From: Aegilops tauschii subsp. strangulata
Lineage: Eukaryota; Streptophyta; Magnoliopsida; Poales; Poaceae
Direction of reading: 5' to 3'
DNA length: 64,000 nucleotides
Assembly (NCBI RefSeq): GCF_002575655.3
Contig: NC_053040.3
Location: 351,483,267 to 351,547,266, forward strand
The notes beneath the pieces were generated by a model, which worked only from the letters and a program-made list of their open reading frames with translations, ran no database searches and was not told the DNA's origin. The position numbers and the translations under genes are program-made. The stretch's first letter is position 1. Each line of letters starts with the position of its first letter. Positions 12,520-23,641 of this stretch are shown one piece after another.

Positions 12520-13090
12520 ATGGTTACGACCAAGGCCACAACCGATGGCAATAGAATAACTCCAGCGGCTCGTATGGCGTTATCGCCATCCGAGCACCGT
12601 CCGGAGGAAAGGGGCACAAGGCGTGCGGGAACGAGCTCCTCCCTCCTATCCCTCCACCTCGTCAGCAGTCAAACTGCTTTAGCCTCGGCATCGTCGACGT
12701 CGACGATTAAATTGCGACGCTAGGTCCAGTATTTCCCCCGCCATGGGTAATCCTGAGCAAAATGCTGGTATGAGTTCGTCGATTGATTCCCCGGCAAGCA
12801 CACTTCAGCGAGGCTGCCTGCATTGGCACGATCCGTGCGATGCATGGCAGCCGTCGTACTGACTCAAGGGGAGGGAAGCAAAAGAGAAGAGGACCAGGGA
12901 AGCTCGCCACCGTGCCCCTATGCCCGTCAGTCACAAGAAATGATTGCCGACCCTTTCCGGGAACAAAGAAGCCACCAGATTGCCTTCTACTCCTCCAAGC
13001 GCCGCGGGCACGTCGAACGCGCGCGGCCCGGCAGGCGGAAAAGAAGCTTGAAACGAAAGCTAAGTCCACGCTATTGCTTCTTGTTGATGC
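12520..13090 (+). pseudogene. Possible gag remnant
   Basis: Position just after the primer-binding site is where gag would start. A short frame begins at 12520 (MVTTKATTDG...), and an Arg/Lys/Ala-rich segment near 13010-13060 resembles basic gag linker sequence, but the frame breaks repeatedly and no zinc knuckle is present. The assignment rests mainly on position. Confidence 0.3.
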
Positions 13091-13508
13091 ATTTTAGATT
13101 TTTGCAGTTGTTTATCCCTTAACTCTAGCAAGTGTTGGTATCGAGAAATCCCTCATGCAATGGAACCTCGGCTAGTTTCTTTGATCGCACCATCGTCCTG
13201 TCCAGAGCCACGCTCGCAGGTCGAGAGGCTACATCGAGAGCTACCTAGGAAAAACTTGCTGAGACGCATCCACGCCAAGATGACTGTTAAGGGCCGGACC
13301 CTTACGACAATCGTGGCAATATGATATCGGCAGGCATCCAGAGCATACATAGGAATTGATCATACGAACACAAGCATAAAGAGCTTAACGGGATAAACGC
13401 GCATTTAAAGATTCAACCAGGAACATTGACCTCGCGCAAGTACTAGATATAAAAGGACTAAACACAAAGTATGCGTCATATTTTCGTTAAAGGAGTAGAA
13501 GGAATGAC

Positions 13509-16500
13509 TTAAACGCGGAGAACCCTGTCAGGGCGGGGGGCAACCTTCTCCTCAGCGGCAGCAACGTCAGCACCCATCGGCGGCTTCCTGAAGCCGTCGT
13601 CGAGATCGAGCTCTGGGTGACGACATGCGATGTTGCTCAATGCCATGAAGAGGGCGTTGCGAGCAAGCCTCCGCGATTCAGTCACAAAGCGCTCGGCCCT
13701 CCCCTCTTCATGCACCCTCAGCTTGTCGATCAACTCGTTGAAGAACATCCCTAGCTTGACACTCGGGACCTCCTGCTCGCTGGCTGAGTAGACTGGGCCA
13801 TCCATACCCATCGCCGCAGCTTGGGCGCCTAGGCATTCTGCAACATCAAATAGGTTCTTGATCCAGAGGTTGCTCACATCGACCCGATTCTTCAGCTTAT
13901 CTTCTGCATCTTGCCGGAGACGCTTGGTGTTTTCCAACTCTTTAGATAGCAGCTGCTGCCGGGACTCAAGGGACTCTGCCGACTGCTCCAGCGAGCCAAT
14001 CCTTGCCGTCATATCAGAAATGTTGCTATCGGCGGCTTCAAGGCTTTGGGTCTTGGAGGAGAGTTGTGACTGCACATCAGCCAGATGGAGCTCTGCTTGC
14101 CGTGCCTCTTCTTTGAGTGCCTCCACCTCCTTGGCACTCCCGGCAAGGTCTTCATTCAGTTTGGCCACCTGCTGCTCGAGCTCAACTTTGGCAGAGGATG
14201 CAGCATCCAGATCATCAACAAGCTTCTTCAGTTGGGCAGCATGATCAGTAGACAGCGTGTCCAGAGCAGGCCCATGCTCATCCTTCAGTTCTTTAGTGCG
14301 TTGCTGCACCAAGGTCTCCAAACTCTCGTCCTTGGCACGGAGGGTGGCTTCAAGATTCTCCTCCCGAAGGGAGATCTCTTACTCCCTGGCATCCAAAGAT
14401 GCTTTGTGATCCACCAGACGCCTCTCCCGAGCCACGACATCCTCCCTCATCATCTGAAGAGTCCCTTGCTACCTCATGAGCACCTTGAACTACTTGTCGT
14501 GCCATTCGCGCAGCTCCAGACACTTGCCCTTCAGCCTGTGGTCCACTTTGTCAGTGGATCACGCCGTGTCTTGACCTCCTGCCACTTTTGGCGGTGCCGG
14601 GCCAGCATCTCCTTCACACCTGTCGCCATGGGTTCCATGAAGGACAAGTCCATGGTGACGACCACGGAGTCATCGGCCTCCTCGCCTCCCAGATGCAGCG
14701 GTGCTAGAAGACACTGAAGCTCTTCATCAAGCTCTGCATCTCTCAAGGTCGGCCCTGGGGCTCCGATATCAGGCAACCATGGCACCACGGCCAGCGTGTT
14801 CGAGGAAGACGACGAGGCACCGGCAGCGCCTCCGAAGGAAGGGAGTGGGCCCATGGTTTGAAGGGGAATCTTCGCCTTGATAACCACTTCCTCTACCGGG
14901 GCGCTGTCCAGAGAATGTTCCATAATGGCCAAGGGATTTTGTGTTCCCCCGGCAACGAGATCCTGCCCCTCAGTAGCCGCGACCCTCACGGCTTCATCCG
15001 TGGCGGACCTCCCAATGTCCGCCACCACCTCCAACAAATCTGGTTCTTCAACCTGGGGGTCTGCGGAAGGAAGGGACCAGTGAACAAACGAAAGTATGGA
15101 AGCCTCGAAGCGAATAAAGAAACCAGTGGAGACGTCCAGAGTATAAAGGAAAAATCAAGCCAAGTACCTGGGGAAGTCTGCCAGGCAGGGATCTCTATTT
15201 CGACCATTCCGGGTCGCGAGCTTCTTCCTCTGTCGGGGTAGACTCGACAGCTTTTTGCGCCATCTCTGCCGCGGAGGATCCCATGGCGACATCTTCGGCT
15301 TGGACAGCAGGAGAGGCGTGCTCCTTAAGGAGTGGCTCACCTTGTGTTACCTCGCCCCCTCCTCCGCGCAAGGGGACGGAAGGGTTGTCTCCATCATCTC
15401 CGGCGGGTGGAGTCAAACCTCCGCTCCCTGTCCGGGGGCTGAGCTGGGGGCTCGGCACAGGATCTTCTGCATCCCTCCCTGCCGAGGCCGAGCCCTCGAC
15501 GCCCTTCAGCGACCCAAGGCGCCGGAGCCTCTTCCAGGAGTGGTGGACAAGGGTCTCCTCCTCCTCCTCCTCCATTTCCCTGCCGATAACAACAAGCACA
15601 AGAGGTCAGTCAGCAAAAGCATTCAAATCTACTTAGGAAGATATCTACCTCAAAGAGAAATCTCCCTTAGTCTTCCGCAATGAGCATGGAGGTCAAATTG
15701 AACTCTGTGGGAGGAGGGGATTCCCGTCCCCTCTTCAGAGATGGAAGGGTGGAGCTTCCCGGCAGCTTCGGTGCCTGCCACGACTACAAGGGCTCCGAGG
15801 GAGGCGAGCTCTGAGAGGAACTCGAGCCAGAGCGGGAGCTGGACTCCTCCTCCGAGGCTGCCGACCGTTTGGCAGAAGATGCCCTGTCCCGGGCTAGACG
15901 AGGGGATTGGCGGCATGCCCCCTCGGCCTTGTTGGTCTTCGCGGAGGTCTTCTTCACCTTCTTGGCGGGTGGCGCTGGGTTGGAGGTCGCCACTCCCCGG
16001 GCTGCAGCACGCCTGCGGGTGCGCTGTCTGGATCTGGTGCGGGAGCTTGCGGTCCTGCCGCAAGCCACTCCTCCTCTTCAGGAGCCGCTGTCGCGCTCCC
16101 CTCCCTCTCCACCTCCTCTCCCTCCTGGAGCTCCTTTGCTGCCGTGGCCAGAGCGTGTAGCCCGGCAAACTCTCCCCCGGCGGTGTCTCCCGTGGCCTGC
16201 GCCTCGCTGCCGCCCTGGGAAGAGCTTCCACTCCCAGCCTTCCCTTAGCCCTTCCCGGCCTTTGCGGCCTTCTCCATCTCTGCACGGCGGGCAACCTTGT
16301 CCTCCGCGACTCTCTTCAGAATATACGCTACCTCCGCAGTAGAGGTGCGTTTATACATTTCGCCTTCAGCCCTGGTAGCCTTTTCCACCAAAGTGCTCGC
16401 CCACTGGAGCTCTTCGTATAGAGAAGGGAGCTGCCAAGTGCCCGACACTCCCTCAGCGTTGCAGTCCGGCATCCACTTCAGTATTTGATCCCAGGCAGAG

Positions 16501-17429
16501 TTGATATTCAGGGAAACAACGGTTGTTGGGATCTTGAACATCTCAACGTGGCCGAACAGCTGGTCGCACAACCAAGCATGGCCATAAACTGACAAATTGT
16601 TGGCCAGCCCCGGCAAAAGCCTCATCCTATCTGCGGCGCCGCTGTATTACCACGCAGGCCTGTCTCTGTCCTGCAGCGGTGAGATGCGGCGGAGAAGGAA
16701 GTCTGCCCCCACATGCTCGACGGTTAACCCGGCAGCTGCTAAGCAGATGATCCTATTGATTGCCGGGCGCAACCTGTCATCAGAGAGACCCTTGGCGCTC
16801 CAATCCTTGCCACGCTCAACGCACTCTTGCCGAGCTGCGCAAAACTCGGGGGCTCCTTTGTCCTGGATCCAACACCAATCTCCTCTCCATTCATCCCACC
16901 TCTCCCGTTGGAACCCTGGGAGGTAGTTCTTCTTCGATCGCGGTATCCAGCTGATGATCCTAGAGCGGTTAACTCTGCTCTCCACCCGCGGGACAAAGTA
17001 ATGCCGAAACAGATCCGCATTGGGCATCACTCCGATGAAATTCTCGCACAGATGCACGAATATGGCCATGGTCGCCATTGCATTGGGCGTGAAATCAAGG
17101 AGGTGGAATCCGTAGATGTTCATGATTGCCTCAAAGAACTCAGAAAAGGGAGGGCAGAGGCTGCAGATGAAGTAGGCAGCAAAGAACCGATAAGAACCGG
17201 GAGGATTTACCTCGCCCGCTTCGTAGACCACAGGCGCCCCATGCCCTTTCTCGACGGGCCGCCCCCATAGATACCCGTACTTCTCTTGAAGGACCATGCC
17301 GCTCAAGTTGGACGGAACAAAGGCAACGCCCTCGCTCCGTTTCTTGTTCAGCTCTGCCGACCTCTTGTTCTCCTCGACGACGGTCTCTTTCGCCGTGGTC
17401 ATCGGCTTCTTCGCGGGTTTCTTGCCCAT
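13509..17429 (-). pseudogene. Antisense gene of the element: 'putative gypsy type transposon' domain plus coiled coil
   Basis: Encoded opposite to the element's own direction. Likely start MGKKPAKKP at 17429, where a Lys-rich start follows a leader; the upstream in-frame ATG at 17573 gives a less typical N-terminus. Residues ~30-260 (PGSYRFFAAYFICSLCPPFSE, FHLLDFTPNA, WIQDKGAPEFCA) match the plant family Pfam calls Transposase_28, 'putative gypsy type transposon', despite that name of unknown function. A TAA at 16647-16649 interrupts the frame, which continues to 16245. A basic KKVKKTSAKTNK segment (near 15930) and acidic Glu runs (near 15570) follow in shifted frames. The C-terminal 270 codons (14321-13509) form a long heptad-rich coiled coil. 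Stops and frameshifts make this copy inactive. The closest relatives I recall are Tat-lineage antisense frames; function unknown. Confidence 0.7.
15061..15167 (-). other. Candidate spliceosomal intron in the antisense gene
   Basis: On the minus strand CAG|GTACTTG (donor, GT at 15167) and CTTCCGCAG|ACC (acceptor, AG at 15061) bound 107 bp. Removing it joins the acidic segment ending at 15168 to the segment starting at 15060 with an open frame across the junction. A second, weaker pair (GAG|GTAGAT at 15648 and ATCGGCAG|GG at 15580, 69 bp) lies upstream. If real, the gene would be transcribed and spliced from the strand opposite to the retrotransposon RNA. Confidence 0.45.
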
Positions 17430-17809
17430 TGCTGCGGCAACGCAGAGAAGGGGGAAGGGATTCGTTGGGTGGCGGCGAAAGGCGAGAGGGGCAAGATGAG
17501 AACTTGGGGCTTGGCTTGCAGAGGAAGAAGATGGGAAAGCGGAGCGAGAAACAGATGAATCACGCCATTCCAATTTTTCCTGCTCTTAAGAGAAGGGAAG
17601 GTGGGACAGAGGCGCGACATTCAGAAAGTTACCGTTTTACCTTAACTACAACAGTCCCACGACCCCATGACGTGCAGTAATTACGCGAAAGTGGACGTTG
17701 GATTGACTAGTCATTGTGGCGAACCGTCGCGCACAGCCCTCTCCTGCCAAGTGTCCGCACACTGTTTGGGGCCTAACCCAACGTGCCACTTGACACGTAT
17801 GGCTCAGGC

Positions 17810-17820
17810 TTGGGGGCTTA
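17810..17820 (+). other. Polypurine tract
   Basis: TTGGGGGCTTA directly precedes the 3' LTR at 17821, on the plus strand. Confidence 0.6.
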
Positions 17821-18739
17821 TGTCGGGGAAAATATACAGGGGCATGCATTTTCCCCTGAATCGTGCACGGACAGGCACAAGGTCGAGACCAAAGCACCAG
17901 CTCAAGTCAGAGGTCGAAGAGCCAAGAGACTTGAAGAACCAACATACAGCTCGAAGAGACCAAGATCAAACCAAGAGAGCAAGACATCAGCAGAAGAAGG
18001 GCCTCCCTTGCCAGGAAGGCGAGCCCGGCAAGGGGCGAGGCCACCACCCAAAGCAAGCAACCAAGACTCCCTGGCAGAGCCTGCTGGGGCTCGCGGGGGC
18101 TGGAACACCCCGCCAACCACTCAAATCCGACCCACATCGCCAATCAGTGCGGTGTTAAGCCGCAAGATGATAAAGTGGCAGACATTTCCTACAGAAGAAA
18201 CCCACAGATGACACTTGTCCTATGACGTGTCAAGGGAATAGGCGTAGAGCTGGCAAGAGAGCCGGGTAGGCCTTGCCGGGCAACCAGTGATGTGACGCTA
18301 AGCGATGCATTTAATGCACCCTGTCAGCCCGCAGAGTTAGGTATGATAGCACTGTTTGCTATCATATCAGTGGATAATGACCACTTTGCCACTGTGGTGA
18401 CCCCTTAATCTATAAAAGGAGGCCCATGGCACTCGTAGAAGGGGTTAGAGGGTTAGAAAATTGACAAGCCCAAGCCACCACACGTGCGTAGTCGCTGCTG
18501 CCCCAAGGCAGCCCTTGCCGGGAAAGTGTACTATGCACTACCACATCCATTTCATCATCAATCCACCAAAGCAGGAGTAGGGTCTTACGCCTCGCGGCGG
18601 CCCGAACCTGGGTAAATTGCTCATGTGCTCTCTGGCGTGCTGCCGTGTGTTGGTCTGCTCTTTGTGCAACGCGACGTCCCCCTACTGAACCAGCAAAGGG
18701 CCACCCGGTCCCATAGGTGGCCGCGGATATCCCGCGACA
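17821..18739 (+). repeat. 3' LTR of the antisense-gene element
   Basis: 919 bp, TGTCGGGG...GCGACA, followed by the CCTGG duplication at 18740-18744. Differs from the 5' LTR by substitutions and small indels. Confidence 0.9.
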
Positions 18740-18744
18740 CCTGG
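18740..18744 (+). other. Target-site duplication CCTGG, right copy
   Basis: Perfect match to 11397-11401. The copia pol frame resumes just after it (VMLLDHREPTNYEEAM). Confidence 0.9.
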
Positions 18745-20080
18745 AAGTCATGTTATTAGACCATAGGGAACCTACAAACTATGAAGAAGCAATGATGAGA
18801 TCAGATTGCGACAGATGGCTTGAGGCCATGAGATCTGAGATAGGATCCATGCATGAGAACAAAGTGTGGACTTTGGTGGACTTTCCCAATGATCGGCAAG
18901 CCATTGAGAATAAATGGATCTTCAAGAGGAAATGGACACTGATGGTAGTGTTACTATCTACAAAGCTCGACTTGTCGCCAAAAGGTTTTCGACAAGTTCA
19001 AGGTGTTGACTACGATGAGACTTTCTCACTCGTAGCGATGCTTAAGTCTGTCTAAATCATGTTAGCAATTGTCGCATTTTATGATTGTGAAATCTGGCAA
19101 ATGGACATCAAAACTGCATTCCTTAATGGATTTCTTAAAGAAGAGTTGTACATGATGCAACTAGAAGGTTTTTGTCGATCCTAAAGGTGCTAACAAAGTG
19201 TGCAAGCTCCAGCGATCCATCGATGGACTCGTGCAAGCATCTCAGAGTTGGAATATACGCTTTGATGAGGTGATCAAAGCATATGGTTTTATATAGACTT
19301 TTGGTGAAGCCTGTATTTACAAGAAAGTGAGTGGGAGCTATGTAGCATTTCTGATAGTATATGTGGATGACATATTATTGATCGGAAATGATATAGAATT
19401 TTTGGATAGCATAAAAGGATACTTGAATAAGAATTTTTCAATGAAAGAACTCAGTGAAGCTACTTAAATATTGGGCACCAAGATCTATAGGGATAGATCG
19501 AGACACTTAATAGGACTTTCACAAAGCACATACCTTGGCAAAAATTTGATGAAGTTCAAAATAGATCAATGAAAGAAAGGGTTCTTGTCTATGCTGCAAG
19601 GTGTGAAGTTGAGTAAGACTCAAACCCCGACCACGGCAGAAGATAGAGAGAGAATGAAAGTCATTCCCTATGCCTCAACCATAGGTTTTATAAAGTATGC
19701 CATGTTGTGTACCAGACCTTTTGTATACCTTGCCATGAGTTTGGCAAGGGGGTACAATAGTGATCTAGGAGTAGATCACTGGACATCGGTCAAAATTATC
19801 CTTAGGTACCTAAAGAGGACTAAGGAAATGTTCCTCAGTTATGGAGGTGACAAAGAGTTCGTCGTAAAGAGTTACGTCGATGCAAGCTTTGACACTGATC
19901 TAGATGACTCTAAGTCTCAATCTAGATACGTATTGAACATGGGAGCTATTAGCTAGACTAGCTCCATGGAGAGCATTGTCGACACAGAAATTTGCAAAAT
20001 ACATACGGATCTGAATGTGGCAGGCATATTGACTAAACTGCTCTCACAAGCAAAACATGATCACACCTTAGTGCTCTTTG
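18745..20080 (+). pseudogene. Copia pol remnant: reverse transcriptase and partial RNase H
   Basis: Continuation of the pol interrupted at 11401. Recognisable RT blocks: [68 protein letters not shown], and the catalytic YVDD box at 19360-19371 (YVDDILLIGNDIEFL). Stops occur after MLKSV (19055), near 19180, near 19466 and near 19570. In the RNase H part YVDASFDTDLDDSKSQS is present, but the sequence then jumps from near 19960 to a C-terminal piece (ICKIHTDLNVAGILTK), so the middle of RNase H is deleted. Inactive. Confidence 0.88.
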
Positions 20081-20240
20081 GGTGTTAATCATATAGCGAT
20101 TTGAACTAGATTATTGACTCTAGTAAACTCTTTGGGTGTTGGTCACATGGTGATGTGAACTATGGGTGTTAATCACATAAAGATGTGCACTATTGGTGTT
20201 AAATCACAGGGCGATGTGAACTAGATTATTGAATCTAGTG

Positions 20241-20252
20241 CAAGTGGGAGAC
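20241..20252 (+). other. Polypurine tract of the copia element
   Basis: CAAGTGGGAGAC directly precedes the LTR start TGAAGG at 20253, the usual arrangement in the BARE/Angela group. Confidence 0.75.
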
Positions 20253-22042
20253 TGAAGGAAATATGCCCTAGAGGCAATAATGAAGTTGTTATTTTATATT
20301 TCCTTATATCATGATAAATGTTTATTATTCATGCTAGAATTGTATTAACCGGAAACTTGATACATGTGTGGATACATAGACAAAACACCGTGTCCCTAGT
20401 AAGCCTCTACTAGACTAGCTCGTTAATCAAAGATGGTTAAGTTTCCTAACCATAGACATGTGTTGTCATTTGATGAACCGGATCACATCATTAGGAGAAT
20501 GATGTGATGGACAAGACCCATCCGCTAGCTTAGCATATTGATCGTTCAGTTTTATTGCTATTGCTTTCTTCATGTCAAATACATATTCCTTCGACTATGA
20601 GATTATGCAACTCCCCGATAGCGGAGGAATACCTTGTGTGCTATCAAACGTCACAACATAACTGGGTAATTATAAGATGCTCTGCAGATAAATCCGAAGG
20701 TGTTTGTTGGGTTGGCATATATCGAGATGAGGATTTGTCACTCCGAGTATCGGAGAGGTATCTCTGGGCCCTCTCGGTAATGCACATCATAAGAAGCCTT
20801 GCAAGAAAAGTGACTAATGAGTTAGTTACCAGATGATGTATTATGGAACGAGTAAAGAGACTTGCCGGTAACGAGATTGAACTAGGTATGGATACCGACG
20901 ATCAAATCTCGGGCAAGTAACATATCGATGACAAAGGGAATAACGTATGTTGTCACTACGGTTCGAGCGATAAAGATCTTCATAGAATATGTAGGAGCCA
21001 ATATGAGCATCCAGGTTCCGCTATTGGTTATTGACCGGAGAGGTGTCTCATTCATGTCTACATAGTTCTCGAACCCGTAGGGTCCGCACGCTTAACGTTC
21101 GATGATGATTTAGTATTATATGAGTTATGTGATTTGGTGACCTTATGTTGTTCGAAGTCCCAGATGAGATCACAGACATGACGAGTAGTCTCTAAATGGT
21201 CGAGAGGTAAAGGTTGATATATAGGATGATGGTATTCGGACACCGAAAGTGTTCCAGAGGGTATCGGGTACTTATCGGGTCACCGGAAGGTGTTTCGGGT
21301 ACCCTCGGCAGTCCATGGGCCATATGGACCTTGTGAAGGAACACACCAGCCCACAAGGGGCTGGTGCACCCTATAAGGCTATAGGAGGAGGAGAAGGAAA
21401 GGGGGAAATGGAAAGGAAAGTGTGGATTAGGATTCCCACTTCCTTCCCTCACCCCCCTCTTTCCTTCCCCTTCATGCATACATGGAAAAGGGGGCGCAGG
21501 GCAAGGCAGGCAGCCCTTAGGGCTGGAGTGCCTAAACTAACCCCCCTAGGGGGCGGCGGCCAACCCTAGGGCGCCCCTGGCTGCCTCTCCTCCCCTCCCA
21601 CCTATATATATGTGGGGAGGGGGCGCCTCACAAGCACACAACATCAATTGTTAGCCGTGTGCGGCGCCCCCCTCCACAGTTTACACCCCCGGTTATATTC
21701 TCGCGATGCCTAGGCAAAGCCCTGCGCGAATCACTTCACCATCACCGTCACCACACTGTCGTGTTGACGGAGCTCATCTACTTCCTAGACACCTTGCCGG
21801 ATCAAGAAGGCGAGGGACATCATCGCGTTGAACGTGTGCGGAACTCGGAGGTGCCGTACGTTTGGTGCTTAATCGGTCGGAGCTAGAAGAAGTTCGACTA
21901 CATCAACCACGTTGTCAAACGCTTCCGCTTTCGGTCTACGAGGGTACGTAGACACACTCTCCCCCTCGTTGCTATGCATCTCCTAGATAGATCTTGCGTG
22001 AGCGTAGGAAAATTTTGAAATTGCATGCTACGTTTCCCAACA
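20253..22042 (+). repeat. 3' LTR, BARE-1/WIS/Angela type
   Basis: 1790 bp, TGAAGGAAATATGCCCTAGA...TTTCCCAACA. The length is typical of the group (about 1.7-1.8 kb). A TATA-like TATATATAT at 21603-21611 lies after a GC-rich block, consistent with the LTR promoter. The same family is present as a solo LTR on the opposite strand at 57052-58761. Confidence 0.92.
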
Positions 22043-22072
22043 GGTCTGTACAATATTTATGGAAGACCCTTA
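22041..22072 (+). repeat. Inverted repeat, left arm
   Basis: 32 bp, perfect inverted match to 23239-23270. The first two bases (CA) are also the end of the copia LTR, so the independent arm may be 30 bp. See the hAT remnant between the arms. Confidence 0.85.
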
Positions 22073-22117
22073 AGATTCTACAAAAAAACTAGTGAATCTC
22101 CATCACCTTTTTGGGTC

Positions 22118-22660
22118 TTATTGATAGGCAACTTCGAGAGCTTGGAGATAAGTTTGATGAGGTAAACACTAGATCACTTCATTGCATGGGATCATTTGGT
22201 CTGCTTAATTCTTTTGTTGCTTATCATATGAAAAACTTGCTTTGTATTGCACATATTTATCCTATGGATAAGATTTGATTCATATTCCTTATCAACTTAC
22301 ACACTTCATTACTGATATGCGTATAGCTGAGACCTTTCTACTATGCTTGTTGAGACAAACAAGAGTGTCACTTATAATCTTGTTACTAGCTTTTCAAATT
22401 GGTTTTAATCCTACCTGTAGCAACAACACGTGTTGAGAGGGTATTCTTTTCAATGACTTTTCTGAAAAACAAGCTACCAAACCAAATGTGGTATCAACTC
22501 TTGAATGATTGGTTGGTTACATTTATTGAGAGCAAATAATTTTTCAATTCAAGGATGATATTGCCATATATCGCTTCCAAACCATCACAGAGTGTATGTC
22601 ATGTTGTAGTTTTCTTCTCTATTTCATAATTTCCCTCATATTTTGAGGTATTGATGCTAT
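22118..22660 (+). pseudogene. hAT-superfamily transposase remnant, C-terminal part
   Basis: Conceptual pieces in shifting frames: RQLRELGDKFDEVNTRSL, MGSFGLLNSFVAYHMKNLL, YQLTHFITDMR, VETNKSVTYNLVTS, then LPVATTRVERVFFSMTFLKN and LLNDWLVTFIESK (22415-22540). The ERVF-S-M block and following helix are the hAT C-terminal dimerisation motif; the upstream part resembles the plant TTF/MYM-type zinc-finger hAT proteins. Stops and frameshifts occur throughout, and the N-terminal zinc finger and first catalytic residues are absent. It lies between perfect inverted repeats that may be the element's own ends. Confidence 0.75.
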
Positions 22661-23238
22661 TGTGAAAATTTTGTAGGAAGATGGTTGTGGCACACAGGTG
22701 TGGTGGCACGTAGATTTCTGGTCGTCCGATTGTTTCACAATTCAAAAATTGGTTTGGTCTTTGCATGTGTTTTAGCCCATGATTACCTTAGATGGGGTTC
22801 ATGTGTGCATCTTTTCGCAACTTTTGGCAGCTCCACCCATCCCACATCCCATGTTTTTTCTTTTGACTTTCAAATTGGAATCTATTATATCTTTTGATTT
22901 GATAGTTCAGTTTATTATTGTTTGCATCTCTGTGTTTCTTGTGACGAGAGCTTTCAAACAAGATACATTTTGAATATGTTTTGACGAGTTTTTCAAACTT
23001 CATGAAGTTTCAACCATCGAAACATGGTATGAACGAATGGAAAAATCGCAAGTTTTAGAAATTGAAACTTAAAACTTGGTGTGACCTCGTGTGGAATTCA
23101 ATGACTTTGCGGATCATGATGCAAATCAGGTAGTCAGAAAAGTTTAAACTACAGAACTTGATAGGAATGATGATAAATTTAGCAAGTTTCAAAAACTAAA
23201 ACTTAAACCCCAAACTATAAACTTAAGCCCTGCAACCC
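22661..23238. other. AT-rich sequence inside the inverted-repeat unit
   Basis: No open frame longer than about 70 codons and no motif I recognise. It could be the 3' non-coding part of the hAT element that carries the transposase remnant at 22118-22660. Confidence 0.4.
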
Positions 23239-23270
23239 TAAGGGTCTTCCATAAATATTGTACAGACCTG
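23239..23270 (-). repeat. Inverted repeat, right arm
   Basis: Perfect 32-bp reverse complement of 22041-22072. No 8-bp duplication is visible next to it, because the left flank has been replaced by the copia element. Confidence 0.85.
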
Positions 23271-23641
23271 TAAGGTATATGAAACTTGCTAAATCTTGAT
23301 GAAATTTGGTAAAACTTGATGTTACAACTATCAAGTTTAAATATTTGAAACCTGGATTTTTTTATAAAAGAAGTTGTTAAAATGTATTCAAGATTGGTCA
23401 TATTTGGAATTTCTCATCACGACAAACACAAATTTGTAAACAAACTTAATTTGGACTTTTATATAGTAGATTCAAACTAAAACATGAAATGAAAAAGACA
23501 TATGAGGTGGGGTAGATGACGTATGCAACTCAGACAAAAACTGTAAAAAGGACCACGGCCTGCGGTAGTCAAAGGCTTAAGACTACTCAAGTTTACGAAA
23601 TACGAATCTTAAAGCAATCGGGTGGCTGACTTGCGTGTCCC
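23271..23641. other. Unassigned AT-rich flank
   Basis: 370 bp between the inverted repeat and the next retrotransposon. It continues at 30289 after that element. No gene seen. Confidence 0.4.

Larger units (their letters stand above)
11402..18739 (+). mobile_element. Non-autonomous gypsy-like LTR retrotransposon carrying an antisense gene
   Basis: Complete 7338-bp element: LTRs 11402-12337 and 17821-18739 both begin TGTCGGGGAAAATATACAGG and end CGACA, and the element is flanked by CCTGG duplications. The primer-binding site (12342-12359) after the left LTR and the G-rich polypurine tract (17810-17820) before the right LTR fix the orientation as plus. No sense-strand protease, RT, RNase H or integrase motif is present; only possible gag debris is seen near 12520-13090. 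The main coding signal (13509-17429) lies on the opposite strand. Additional antisense reading frames are established knowledge for the Tat lineage of Ty3/gypsy elements, so I infer a Tat-derived, internally deleted element mobilised by an autonomous relative. Confidence 0.85.
10110..22042 (+). mobile_element. BARE-1/WIS/Angela-type Ty1/copia retrotransposon, 5'-truncated and split by a nested element
   Basis: Order on the plus strand: GAG-pre-integrase and integrase remnant (10203-11396), interruption by another element (11402-18739), RT and partial RNase H remnant (18745-20080), polypurine tract, then a 1790-bp 3' LTR (20253-22042). The LTR begins TGAAGGAAATATGCCCTAGA and ends CCCAACA, diagnostic of this abundant Triticeae group. 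The 5' LTR, gag and protease are missing. The left boundary is approximate: recognisable copia sequence begins about 10110-10140. The coding frame has several frameshifts, stops and a deletion, so the copy is dead. Confidence 0.88.

Noticed and set aside
15255..16342. Plus-strand frames of 110-157 codons
   Set aside because: Shadows of the antisense gene in the 11402-18739 element; low-complexity translations.
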